Source of the DNA: Arthrobacter sp. NtRootA1
GTDB taxonomy: Bacteria > Actinomycetota > Actinomycetes > Actinomycetales > Micrococcaceae
Length of the DNA: 64,000 bases
Assembly: GCF_019976975.1 (NCBI RefSeq)
Contig: NZ_AP024630.1
Coordinates: 4,154,001-4,218,000 of the forward strand
Direction of reading: 5' to 3'
This document shows, piece by piece, positions 31,951 through 40,268 of this stretch. The notes under the pieces were generated by a model. It was given only the letters and a program-made list of their open reading frames with translations, searched no databases and was not told where the DNA came from. The stretch's first letter is position 1. Each line of letters starts with the position of its first letter. The position numbers and the translations under genes were made by a program.

Positions 31951-33780
31951 TTAGATGCGGTTAGCAGTTGCCTTCCGATGACCGCCTGCCGAGAGTGCCA
32001 AGCCGGTGAGGAGAAGGCCAACTGCCCAGAGGGTGAAGCTGCCGTCCAAGCCCGTAGTGGCCAGAGAATTGGAACTCCCGACGCCGGTCGCAGCGCCCGC
32101 TGTCAGCGCACCCAGAGTGCCGCCTGCGGTTACCAAGCCGCTACCCAGCTGAGCACCGCCGATTCCGGTTGTCCCGACGCCGGCATTGCCGAATCCGGCC
32201 CCACCGATCTCGATACCAGGGTTGTTGGTGCCCGTGTTGGCACCGCCCAACCCAATTCCGCCACTACCAGCAGGCTGGTTAACTTCCGGCGGATTGACGA
32301 CTGGAGGGTTGACCACCGGCGGATTCTCTACGGGAGACGTGACCGCCGGAGGATTCACCACAGGAGGATTCCCTGCCGGAGGGGTGACCAGGGGAGGATT
32401 CACAAACGGCGGCGTGATGGCGCCAACTGAAGCTCCACCGATGCCAAGCGACGTGGAGTCGACAGTGATGGGAGCCGTGATCGGAGCAACCAGTTGCGTA
32501 CCGGAAAGGATCCCGTCACTTCCACTCGTAGTGCCACTTGGTGCGGTTCCCGCTGGGGCCGTCCCACCGGACGTACCAGCTGTGCTGGCCGACGAATCAC
32601 CCAGCACACCAGCCGACGTCGAACCAACAGTCACCGGAGCGGTAACCGGAGCAACCACCTGAGTCCCGGAAGCAACGCCATCCGATCCGTTCGTGGTGGA
32701 CCCTGATGTCGTACCCGTCCCGGAAGTACCGGTTGAGGTCCCGGTGTTGCTAGCCGACGAATCACCCAGCACACCAGCCGACGTCGAACCAACAGTCACC
32801 GGAGTAGTAACCGGAGTAACCACCTGAGTTCCGGAGGCTACGCCATCCGATCCGTTCGTGGTGGACCCTGATGTCGTACCCGTCCCGGAAGTACCGGTTG
32901 AGGTCCCGGTGTTGCTGGCCGACGAATCACCCAGCACACCAGCCGACGTCGAACCAACAGTCACCGGAGCAGTAACCGGAGCAACAACTTGGGTTCCGGA
33001 AGCAACGCCATCCGATCCATTGGTCGTCGCACCGGGTGTAGCGGCAGCAGGCGCGCTGCCTGCATTCGAGGGTGCGCCGGACGTGGCCGATGAATCTCCA
33101 GCCACACCCGCGGCAGTGGCTCCGATGTTAACAGGGACCAATATCGGAGCCACTACCTGAGCGCCGGATGCGATGCTATCTCCCCCCGACGTTGTTGCCT
33201 GCGCTGGCGCTTGGGCCGGCGCAGAACCTGATGTTGCTGCTGGTGATGTCGTTGCCGATGAGTCCCCCAGGACACCCGTCGACGTCGATCCCACCGTTAC
33301 GGGGATCGTCACCGGTGCAACTACTTGGGTACCGGAGGCTGTGCCTCCAGTACCGTTGGTGCCAGCCGCCGTCGAACTGCTTGTTGCAGTTGGAGCGGCA
33401 GGTTTGGCTGGGCCCGTCGCAGTGGAGCCCCCCAGCAGACCCACTGATGACGAGCCCAGGTTTATGGGCGCTGTTACGGGCGCGACTACCTGTGTCCCGG
33501 AGCCAACGCCGTTGGAACCGTCGGTGCTGGCAGCGGGCGCCGTCCCTGCAGCCGGAGCGGCTGCTGGCGCCTTTGTGGTTGAGGAAGAATCTCCCACGAG
33601 GGCCAATGACGTCGCGCCTATGTTGACTGGCGCTGTCACCGGTGCCACCACCTGTGTACCGGAAAGGGTTCCGTCCTTTCCACTGGTCGTATCCGCCGCG
33701 TTGGCCGCGGTCCCGCCGAGGGCAATCAAGCCTCCGGCAAAGCATGTGCCGATCAGGCACCTGCGAATTGTCGAGTTCAT
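31951..33780 (-). CDS. Chaplin-like repeat surface protein with LATTG sorting signal
   Basis: A 609-residue exported protein. A signal peptide (CLIGTCFAGGLIALGG, ending TAANA) is followed by eight repeats of about 55 residues. Each repeat starts with a core like SGTQVVAPVTAPVNIGATS plus LVGDSS and continues with a Ser/Thr/Gly/Ala-rich spacer. The core resembles the chaplin pattern SGNVVQVPVHVPVNVCGNS plus VIGLLNPA, but it has no Cys. Then come a Pro/Val-rich stretch (NPPVVNPPVVNPP), a Gly-rich region, and a C-terminal LATTG (573-577) with a hydrophobic span and basic tail, matching class E sortase LAXTG signals of long chaplins. It is probably a wall-anchored surface protein. The ribosome binding site is GGAGA. 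Repeats 5-7 are nearly identical in DNA (165-bp period). Confidence 0.85.
   Translation of the reverse strand: MNSTIRRCLIGTCFAGGLIALGGTAANAADTTSGKDGTLSGTQVVAPVTAPVNIGATSLALVGDSSSTTKAPAAAPAAGTAPAASTDGSNGVGSGTQVVAPVTAPINLGSSSVGLLGGSTATGPAKPAAPTATSSSTAAGTNGTGGTASGTQVVAPVTIPVTVGSTSTGVLGDSSATTSPAATSGSAPAQAPAQATTSGGDSIASGAQVVAPILVPVNIGATAAGVAGDSSATSGAPSNAGSAPAAATPGATTNGSDGVASGTQVVAPVTAPVTVGSTSAGVLGDSSASNTGTSTGTSGTGTTSGSTTNGSDGVASGTQVVTPVTTPVTVGSTSAGVLGDSSASNTGTSTGTSGTGTTSGSTTNGSDGVASGTQVVAPVTAPVTVGSTSAGVLGDSSASTAGTSGGTAPAGTAPSGTTSGSDGILSGTQLVAPITAPITVDSTSLGIGGASVGAITPPFVNPPLVTPPAGNPPVVNPPAVTSPVENPPVVNPPVVNPPEVNQPAGSGGIGLGGANTGTNNPGIEIGGAGFGNAGVGTTGIGGAQLGSGLVTAGGTLGALTAGAATGVGSSNSLATTGLDGSFTLWAVGLLLTGLALSAGGHRKATANRI
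32490..33015. repeat. 165-bp tandem repeats inside the chaplin-like gene
   Basis: Consecutive copies are 165 bp apart (for example the CCACCTGAGT box at 32655 and 32820) and nearly identical over repeats 5-7, including silent positions. This points to recent expansion or gene conversion. Confidence 0.8.
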
Positions 33781-33878
33781 TGTGATCTTCTCCTGAAGGT
33801 CGTGTTCCCATAGACGTCCGATGACGGATCGTCCGGCTAACCATCGGCCGCATGTAGAGGCGCGGCTGGGTTGGGGAA

Positions 33879-35048
33879 CTAGTCAGGAGATGAGCCGGGA
33901 TCGAAAGAAACCGGCTTTGGATGATCTTCATTGCTGGCCGCTGCTGGACCAGAAAGTGTGTCTGCAGGGACGATTAGCGCACCGTGCAGGAAGGCTGCGG
34001 CAGGGCTTGGTGGCCCATTTTGTGAGGTACCCGAGCCCGCGCCCGTGACACCAAAGGGTGCCGCGTCCGGATCGGCAGGCAGCTCGGATGGAGCGTCAGG
34101 TTCGACGATGACAGAGGCGCCGGTTATCGCACCGGGTGAAGCAGAAGCAAAGCCTCGCGCCAGGACAAAGGCCAGTGAAACGTCGGCATTGAGGCTGGGC
34201 GGGGTCGTCCCGAGGGGCACGCCAGTAGATTCCGTGGCCAACCCTTCGGCCGTTGAAGTCCCTGTTGAGCTCCCGACGGCGGGTGGCGGCACAGCTCCCG
34301 CGCCGGGCGTCGTGGGGAGCATAGCTCCGTCGCCCCCCAATAGCTGCGGAAGCAGGTTCCCGGGTCCAACAATCGGAGGCAAGGCGTTGCCGACAGGCGC
34401 GAGGATAGTGTCGATGACCCCAACGATGGGGACTACAACCGGGTTGCTCACGTCCGTCACGGGGTCGAGGCCAGCCGGTTCCAGGACATTATTTACCGGA
34501 GGAACAACTGCCTCGACGGTGTCGTCAACGGCGCCAGTGACAGGTTTGACTACCGTCTCCACAACGCTGCCGACCGTATCGCTGGGAACAACCCGATGAA
34601 CCACGGGGACTGTGGCTATGACTTTGTCAGCGGAGTCCGCGACGTGCTCAACCACCGGCGTCACAGCAGGAACGTGCACGGTTATCGGTTGCGCCGGGAC
34701 CACGGCTTTGGCGGGAGCCGGCAGGGGTACGTTCGGTACCAGGACAGTGACGACGGGCGCGGAGGGCTTAGGCCCAACGGAAGTAGCAACGGACGCGGCC
34801 GCCTTCTTGACCGCACCCGTTGCAGCACTGAGAGTCTTGTTGGCTTGCTTGCTTACGCTGTCGGTTGATGGAACGACTGACGACACCGAAGACGTCACTC
34901 CATCCAACAGCGAGTGGTTATCGGTGATCCCGGAATCGGCGCTGGCGGCCGTCGCGGACAATGCCATCCAAATTGCGGTACCGGCGCCAGCGATCATGAC
35001 GGAGCGGAGAATCTGAGTAGCGCGCGGAAATACGCGAATGGCCTTCAT
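33879..35048 (-). CDS. Val/Pro-rich secreted protein of unknown function
   Basis: A 389-residue exported protein. A signal peptide (SVMIAGAGTAIWMALSATAA, then SADS) is followed by a low-complexity mature region rich in Val, Pro, Ala and Thr, with VTVLVPNVPLPAPAKAVV and AGLDPVTDVSNPVVVPIVGV. No Cys are seen and no domain or sorting motif is recognised. The C-terminus is acidic/proline-rich (PVSFDPGSSPD). GGGGGGTG lies before the start. It precedes the chaplin-like gene by 98 bases on the same strand, so the two are probably co-transcribed. Secreted Val/Pro-rich proteins next to chaplin-type genes occur in actinobacteria. A role at the cell surface is inferred. Confidence 0.75.
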   Translation of the reverse strand: MKAIRVFPRATQILRSVMIAGAGTAIWMALSATAASADSGITDNHSLLDGVTSSVSSVVPSTDSVSKQANKTLSAATGAVKKAAASVATSVGPKPSAPVVTVLVPNVPLPAPAKAVVPAQPITVHVPAVTPVVEHVADSADKVIATVPVVHRVVPSDTVGSVVETVVKPVTGAVDDTVEAVVPPVNNVLEPAGLDPVTDVSNPVVVPIVGVIDTILAPVGNALPPIVGPGNLLPQLLGGDGAMLPTTPGAGAVPPPAVGSSTGTSTAEGLATESTGVPLGTTPPSLNADVSLAFVLARGFASASPGAITGASVIVEPDAPSELPADPDAAPFGVTGAGSGTSQNGPPSPAAAFLHGALIVPADTLSGPAAASNEDHPKPVSFDPGSSPD

Positions 35049-35164
35049 CTCGACACCCCCCAGGTAGCCGCAAACCGATGGTCGACTTCATCCTAGGACT
35101 GGTCTGACCCAATAGTCCATGGGGAGACGGTAATCAAGATGACAAATTTATAAGGAACCTTCAT

Positions 35165-36070
35165 TTATGAAGAAGGATAGAAGCCAGTCTTCCCGGGGCC
35201 AACGTCGGGGGTTGCCAGGGATCCGCCAGCAGCCCTTCCGTGCTGGGCGTTGGTCTCCTGGAGCCGCTTGATGAACCAGCGCGACTGCTCCGGTCCATAA
35301 GGAAGCACCGGGATGGCCTTGGTTGCATCGTTGGGCATGTCGCGGATGGACTGTGTTGCCTGCCGCACTGCAGTGCTCATGGTGTCGGCCATGGTCTTGA
35401 CGAATTCGTCGCTCGCAGGCTTGCCATGGCCCGGGACCAGGAATTCGTAGCGGTGACGCAAAGCTGAGATGTGCCGGAGGACGTCCGCCCATTCCTCGGG
35501 ATACGAGTCCTCAAAGGAAGGATGTGCGCCCTGCTCAACGAGGTCCCCGACGAACAGGGTCGAGTTGGTCCCCACCAAAAGGTCACCATCCGTGTGGGCG
35601 CGGCCCAGGTAGAACAGTGTTGCGGTAATTCCGCCAAGGTCCACCAGAACAGGCTGGTCGCCGACGATCGCGTTCGGAACAACGATGTCGACGGCGTCAC
35701 CCTCCCCCGCGGCCATCTCCGGTTCGTTCGTGGCGACGAAGCGACGCTGATTGTCCGCGTCACGTTCGATGGTTGCCGCACAGTTGGCGTGCGCCCAGAA
35801 CTCCGTCACGCCGTCGTCAGCAAAAACAGCGTTACCGAAGAAGTGGTCGTAATGGGCGTGCGTGTTGACTACCACCAGCGGAAGCTGGGTCTTTTCGCGG
35901 ACAGCAGCGAGGATCTCGCGGCCTTGGCGCGGGCCACATCCGGTGTCGATGACCATGGCGAGCTCACTGCCCACCACGAGCCCGGTGTTGAGTAAGGACC
36001 CCTCGGTCTCCAAGACGTAGTTGTCTGTACCAAGTTCGTGCCAAGCTGACAATGAGTTCTCCGTATCCAA
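35165..36070 (-). CDS. MBL-fold metallohydrolase
   Basis: A 301-residue soluble protein of the metallo-beta-lactamase superfamily. The metal-binding HxHxDH motif is in VVNTHAHYDHFFGNA, a further His is in YLGRAHTDGDLLVG, and LVPGHGKPASDEFV holds another ligand. Members hydrolyse thioesters, lactones or similar substrates; none can be named here. The start is TTG at 36070, since no good ATG is available near the conserved N-terminus. It is on the same strand as the subtilase, 91 bases downstream of it. Confidence 0.88.
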   Translation of the reverse strand: MDTENSLSAWHELGTDNYVLETEGSLLNTGLVVGSELAMVIDTGCGPRQGREILAAVREKTQLPLVVVNTHAHYDHFFGNAVFADDGVTEFWAHANCAATIERDADNQRRFVATNEPEMAAGEGDAVDIVVPNAIVGDQPVLVDLGGITATLFYLGRAHTDGDLLVGTNSTLFVGDLVEQGAHPSFEDSYPEEWADVLRHISALRHRYEFLVPGHGKPASDEFVKTMADTMSTAVRQATQSIRDMPNDATKAIPVLPYGPEQSRWFIKRLQETNAQHGRAAGGSLATPDVGPGKTGFYPSS

Positions 36071-36161
36071 TGCAATCCGGCGATGTTCAGGCCTCGATTC
36101 TACCCATGCCCAGCTGGGAGAAGCCGGAATGACCCGGCGGCAGGTGAACCCGGGGGCCGAA

Positions 36162-38591
36162 CTATACGATGGCTGTCATGACGTTCCAGCCGGACCCAAT
36201 CTGACGGGCAGCAAGCCAACCACCAGAACCGTCACCGGGGTACAACCACAACACCCCGGACCCGTTGCGGGCAACGACGTCAACCTTGCCGTCACCATCA
36301 AAGTCGCCGGGGCCTTCCATCGCGGTCATGACATTCCAACCAGAACCAATCTGGCGGGCAGCAAGCCAACCACCTGTACCGTTACCGGGGTACAACCACA
36401 AAACGCCGGATGAGTTGCGAGCAAGAACGTCAGCTTTGCCGTCCCCGTCGAAATCTCCGGGACCATCGATAGCGGTCATGACATTCCAACCCGAACCGAT
36501 CTGGCGGGCAGCAAGCCAGCCACCTGAACCGTTACCGGGATAAAGCCACAAAACTCCATTGGCATCCCGGGCGATCACATCGGCTTTGCCGTCCCCATTG
36601 AAGTCACCGGGTGCCTCGATCGCGGCCATCCCGTTCCAGCCAGTACCGATCTGGCGGGCGGCAAACCAGCCACCGGACCCATTGCCCGGGTACAACCACA
36701 AAACACCATTCGCATCCCGCGCGATGACATCCATTTTGCCGTCACCGTTGAAGTCGCCGGGGGACTCAATGGACGTCATGGCATTCCAGCCTGCACCAAT
36801 CTTGCGGGCTGGAAGCCAGCCACCGGAACCGTTGCCCGGATACAGCCACAAAACACCGGCGGTGTCCCTGGCAAGAACATCACTCTTGCCGTCACCGTCG
36901 AAATCAGTGATTTTTTGGGTGGAAGTCTTGAAGGTGAACTTCCACTCGGCCACTGCCGCAAGAGCAAACGAATAATCTGTCAGAGCCCTGGCGGTAACAG
37001 TCACTGATCCGCTGCCGGCATAGGTGCCAGCGGCAAGAACCTTTCCGCCAACCAAGTATTCAACGCCGGCCGACGTGGGAATCGTGTAGGTATCGTTCGA
37101 GGTGCCGTCCCGGTCAATGAATACGACTGCTGCAGGCGTCACGGGAAGATGCCCACCAAACGTTGTGAGGGCTGCAGTGGCATCAATCAGACCGGCGCCA
37201 CACCCGGCGGAACAGCCAGCAGGAAGTGGCCTCGAGGTCTGCTTCAGTTGTTGTTCCAAGTGCTCCGGAGTCAGGGTGATGCCCTCAGCCGAATAAAGGA
37301 GAGCCGCAAGGCCCGCCACGTGAGGGGCCGCCATGGACGTACCCTGCATGAACGCGTAGCCTGGCGTTCCCTGCGTGGTTGTCCCGGAGTTGTAGGTGGA
37401 CAAGATACCGTTCAAGGCTGAGGAACTCATCTCGCCGCCGGGAGCAGTTACATCCACAACGCTGCCGTAGTTGGAGTACGACGCCTTTGCTCCTGTCCTG
37501 TCGCTGGCGGCAACCGTGATGACGTTCTGGCAGTTTGCAGGGCTGGAGTCTGCCGCGGGCCGATTGGAATTCCCGGCAGCGACTACCACGGCAGCGCCAG
37601 CGTTATAGGCGAAATTGATCGCGTTTTGATAGGTGGCAGAGCACGGCTTGATGCCACCAAGGCTGAGGTTGATGACGCGTGCCGGGTTGGTGTTGATTGG
37701 AGCCCCGGCAACAACGCCGCCTGCTGCCCAAATGATTGAATCCGCGATGTCCGACGTATAGCCGCCACAAGCACCCAATGCCCGCACCGGAAGGATTTTT
37801 GCCTTCGGCGCCACGCCCGTTACTCCGGTGGCGTTGTTTCCGATGGCTGCAATTGTTCCCGCCACGTGGGTTCCATGCCAGGAAGAATTTATCTGCGGGC
37901 TCCCCACTCCGCATTCATTTGCCGTAGACCAATCGCCAGGGTCTGTAGGGTCTGCATCCCTGCCGTTCCCATCCCTTGCATCGGCGGCATCGGACTTCAT
38001 GTCATAGCCGGGCAACACATTGGCGTTGAGATCCGGATGGCTCGTGATCCCGGAGTCGACTACGGCGACGACTACGCCTTCACCGTGATTGTATTGCCAC
38101 GCCCCGGAAGGCCGAATGCCGGCCAAATCCTCTGAGAGATCCCACTGCGTTGAATAGTAGGCATCGTTCGGATCAGCAGCCACCTGCATGATGTCGTCAG
38201 CTTCGGCGTAGGCAACGTTCGGATCCGCACGAAGGGTTTTCAGGAATTGCTCGGCTGTTGCCCCTGAAAGTGCCTTGCCAAGTTTGATGACCTGCCCGCC
38301 CGCTGCGTTTTGGTGCGCGCTTTCGGCAGCCACTCCGAGCTTGGTGGCCGCGCGATCTGCAGCCTGCTCCGCCGTCGCCGCAGCCGCGGCTGCCTTGACG
38401 TTGTCCCGAAGCCCGACAATGAACTGGTCCGTCGCCACTTCAAGTGCCGGACGCAGTGATTGCGGTGGGCTGGGGATGATGTCATTGTCTCCCGCTACTG
38501 CTGGCTGAACGGCCAGTCCCCCGGTAATGAGGAGCGTGGTCAACGCGAAGCCGACGGTCCTCAAGGATCGCATTGCGGAGTTTTTTACCAT
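36162..38591 (-). CDS. Secreted S8 subtilisin-like protease with FG-GAP repeats
   Basis: An 809-residue exported protease. A signal peptide (VGFALTTLLITGGLAVQPAVA) is followed by an inhibitor-like prodomain up to about residue 135. The catalytic domain has Asp in VVAVVDSGITSHPDL, His in SWHGTHVAGTIAA, and Ser in QGTSMAAPHVAGLAALL, with the oxyanion Asn in VVAAGNSNRP. A linker of about 100 residues leads to five FG-GAP/VCBS-type repeats of 50 residues, each with a Ca-binding DFDGDGKAD-like loop and GVLWLYPGNGSGGW. The repeats probably form a propeller-like binding domain. ATG 38573 is an alternative start. Confidence 0.93.
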   Translation of the reverse strand: MVKNSAMRSLRTVGFALTTLLITGGLAVQPAVAGDNDIIPSPPQSLRPALEVATDQFIVGLRDNVKAAAAAATAEQAADRAATKLGVAAESAHQNAAGGQVIKLGKALSGATAEQFLKTLRADPNVAYAEADDIMQVAADPNDAYYSTQWDLSEDLAGIRPSGAWQYNHGEGVVVAVVDSGITSHPDLNANVLPGYDMKSDAADARDGNGRDADPTDPGDWSTANECGVGSPQINSSWHGTHVAGTIAAIGNNATGVTGVAPKAKILPVRALGACGGYTSDIADSIIWAAGGVVAGAPINTNPARVINLSLGGIKPCSATYQNAINFAYNAGAAVVVAAGNSNRPAADSSPANCQNVITVAASDRTGAKASYSNYGSVVDVTAPGGEMSSSALNGILSTYNSGTTTQGTPGYAFMQGTSMAAPHVAGLAALLYSAEGITLTPEHLEQQLKQTSRPLPAGCSAGCGAGLIDATAALTTFGGHLPVTPAAVVFIDRDGTSNDTYTIPTSAGVEYLVGGKVLAAGTYAGSGSVTVTARALTDYSFALAAVAEWKFTFKTSTQKITDFDGDGKSDVLARDTAGVLWLYPGNGSGGWLPARKIGAGWNAMTSIESPGDFNGDGKMDVIARDANGVLWLYPGNGSGGWFAARQIGTGWNGMAAIEAPGDFNGDGKADVIARDANGVLWLYPGNGSGGWLAARQIGSGWNVMTAIDGPGDFDGDGKADVLARNSSGVLWLYPGNGTGGWLAARQIGSGWNVMTAMEGPGDFDGDGKVDVVARNGSGVLWLYPGDGSGGWLAARQIGSGWNVMTAIV
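36181..36930. repeat. Five 150-bp tandem repeats (FG-GAP coding)
   Basis: Copies begin near 36181, 36331, 36481, 36631 and 36781. The 150-bp period gives 50 residues per unit. The three copies nearest the C-terminus are the most alike, including at silent positions. Confidence 0.88.
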
Positions 38592-38747
38592 GGGTTGGGC
38601 ATCCTAGAACGGCGACTGAGCACGGTAAGGCTGGGTCGCGGGCAACTGGAGACCACCAGCTGACCCCCACAGAAAATTGTACGCAGAGTTGGTGGCACTC
38701 TCCGCCAGTATTTTGTGAGGATTTCCCGAGGATTTGCACCACAAAGA

Positions 38748-38780
38748 GCAGGACCCCGATCACCTGAATCGGGGTCCTGC
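38748..38780 (-). terminator. Terminator of the bkd operon
   Basis: A perfect 13-bp stem (38748-38760 with 38768-38780, 7-base loop) lies 22 bases beyond the E2 stop on the minus strand, followed by TCTTTGTGG. Confidence 0.8.
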
Positions 38781-38802
38781 TGCGTGGCCGTCGTTCTGGG
38801 GC

Positions 38803-40266
38803 TTACATATCCGCGAGCGCTCCACCAGGGTTCTCGATGGCGTCCGCGACGTACCGGAGGAAACCGGCGGCGGTCTCGCCGTCGCACACCCGGTGGTCGA
38901 AGGCGAGGGTCAACTCGGTAACCTTGCGGACGGCAAGTTCGCCGTTTACCACCCACGGCCTGTCGATGATGCGACCCACGCCGAGCATCGCAACTTCCGG
39001 GTAGTTGATGATCGCGGCCGAACCATCTACGCCGAACACACCGTAGTTGTTCAGGGTGAAGGTGCCTGAGCCGAGCTCGGTTGGAGTGGCCTTACCTTCA
39101 CGCGCCACGGTGGTGAGGCGCCGGATCTCGGCGTCCAACTCGCGGGCGCTCAACTGGTGCGCGTTCCGGACAGACGGGACCACAAGACCGCGATCCGTCT
39201 GTGCTGCGAAACCGAGGTTGATTCCGTCAAAACCGACAATCTCCTGGGAGCCGTCCTCCCCGACTTCAAAGCGCGTATTAAGGGCCGGGTACTTTTTTAA
39301 CCCAGCCGTGACAAAACGGGCGATGAAGGCCAGCAGACCAGGCGTGTCATGCGGAGCGCGCTTCTTCAGTTCAGCCCGCATCTCAAAGAGAGCCGTCGCA
39401 TCCACGTCCACCCAGACCGTCGCCTCCGGGATCTCCGTGCGGCTCTTGGTCATGTTGGCTGCAACTGCCTTGCGAACTCCGCGAACCGGAGTCCGGGCCG
39501 CGACAGCCAGTCCCGTACGGGAATCGAGGTCGCCCCCGGCAACGGCGGCCGAGGCTCGACCCTCCGCCTTCGCTGCAGTACGAGCCGCAGCAGGAGCTTC
39601 CGGTGTAGAGATAGCAGCTTCCACATCCCGGCGCATGATCAGCCCACTGGCCCCCGAACCCTCGATAGTCTCAAGGGAAACACCATGGTCCCGGGCCATC
39701 TTCCTGACGAGCGGCGAGATGACCGCGCTCAGCTTGCCGGGGATGCGCGTTCCGGCGACTGCCGGTTCCGAAGCAACCGGAGTCTCGGCCAGGGTCTCCT
39801 TTTCGCGATCGACGACGCCGACGCTCGCCTTTCGCGGGCGGGTGCGGCCTCCGGTCACGCCACCAGGAGTGCCGTATCCGATAAGTACGTTGCCGGAACC
39901 AGCTTTCTCCTCGGTGCGATACGTCTCGGCCGCCGCATCAACCTGGGGCGAGGCCACGATCCCGGTCGAGACTGCATCTTCGGCAGAGGATGGAGTCTCC
40001 GGCGCAGCGGGAGCGGCGCCCGAACGAGCGATCGAGATCAGCGGCTTGCCGACGTCGAGGGTTTGGCCGGCCTCACCGTGAAGCTCTGCCACCGTGCCCG
40101 CGTAAGGCGAGGGCACCTCCACCATGGACTTAGCTGTTTCGACTTCAGCGATCGGCTGATCGACCTTGATTTCGTCACCGACGGCGACGAGCCAATTCAC
40201 GAGTTCGGCCTCGGTAAGGCCCTCCCCCAGGTCCGGCAGGCGAAATACCTGCATATCTGAGCTCAT
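38803..40266 (-). CDS. bkdB: Branched-chain 2-oxoacid dehydrogenase E2 (dihydrolipoyl acyltransferase)
   Basis: A 487-residue core enzyme of the branched-chain 2-oxoacid dehydrogenase complex. The lipoyl domain has the lipoylated Lys in VETAKSMVEVPSPYAGTV (about residues 40-57). The peripheral-subunit-binding domain is around ISPLVRKMARDHGVSLETI. The acyltransferase domain ends with the active-site motif FDHRVCDGETAAGFL (His and Asp). ATG 40266 has GGGAGGA six bases before it. The gene follows the E1 beta gene by two bases. No E3 gene (lipoamide dehydrogenase) is in the window. Confidence 0.92.
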   Translation of the reverse strand: MSSDMQVFRLPDLGEGLTEAELVNWLVAVGDEIKVDQPIAEVETAKSMVEVPSPYAGTVAELHGEAGQTLDVGKPLISIARSGAAPAAPETPSSAEDAVSTGIVASPQVDAAAETYRTEEKAGSGNVLIGYGTPGGVTGGRTRPRKASVGVVDREKETLAETPVASEPAVAGTRIPGKLSAVISPLVRKMARDHGVSLETIEGSGASGLIMRRDVEAAISTPEAPAAARTAAKAEGRASAAVAGGDLDSRTGLAVAARTPVRGVRKAVAANMTKSRTEIPEATVWVDVDATALFEMRAELKKRAPHDTPGLLAFIARFVTAGLKKYPALNTRFEVGEDGSQEIVGFDGINLGFAAQTDRGLVVPSVRNAHQLSARELDAEIRRLTTVAREGKATPTELGSGTFTLNNYGVFGVDGSAAIINYPEVAMLGVGRIIDRPWVVNGELAVRKVTELTLAFDHRVCDGETAAGFLRYVADAIENPGGALADM

Positions 40267-40268
40267 GG

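Noticed and set aside
33781..33878. Riboswitch upstream of the chaplin-like gene (c-di-AMP type is known before some cell-wall genes)
   Set aside because: I could not find the conserved c-di-AMP riboswitch sequence blocks in this 98-base gap; a covariance-model search would decide.
31851..35100. A shared 15-mer CTTCATCCTAGGACT near the MFS start and upstream of the 35048 gene
   Set aside because: Only two copies are seen, at different distances from the starts, with one covering the start codon itself; too weak to call a regulatory motif.
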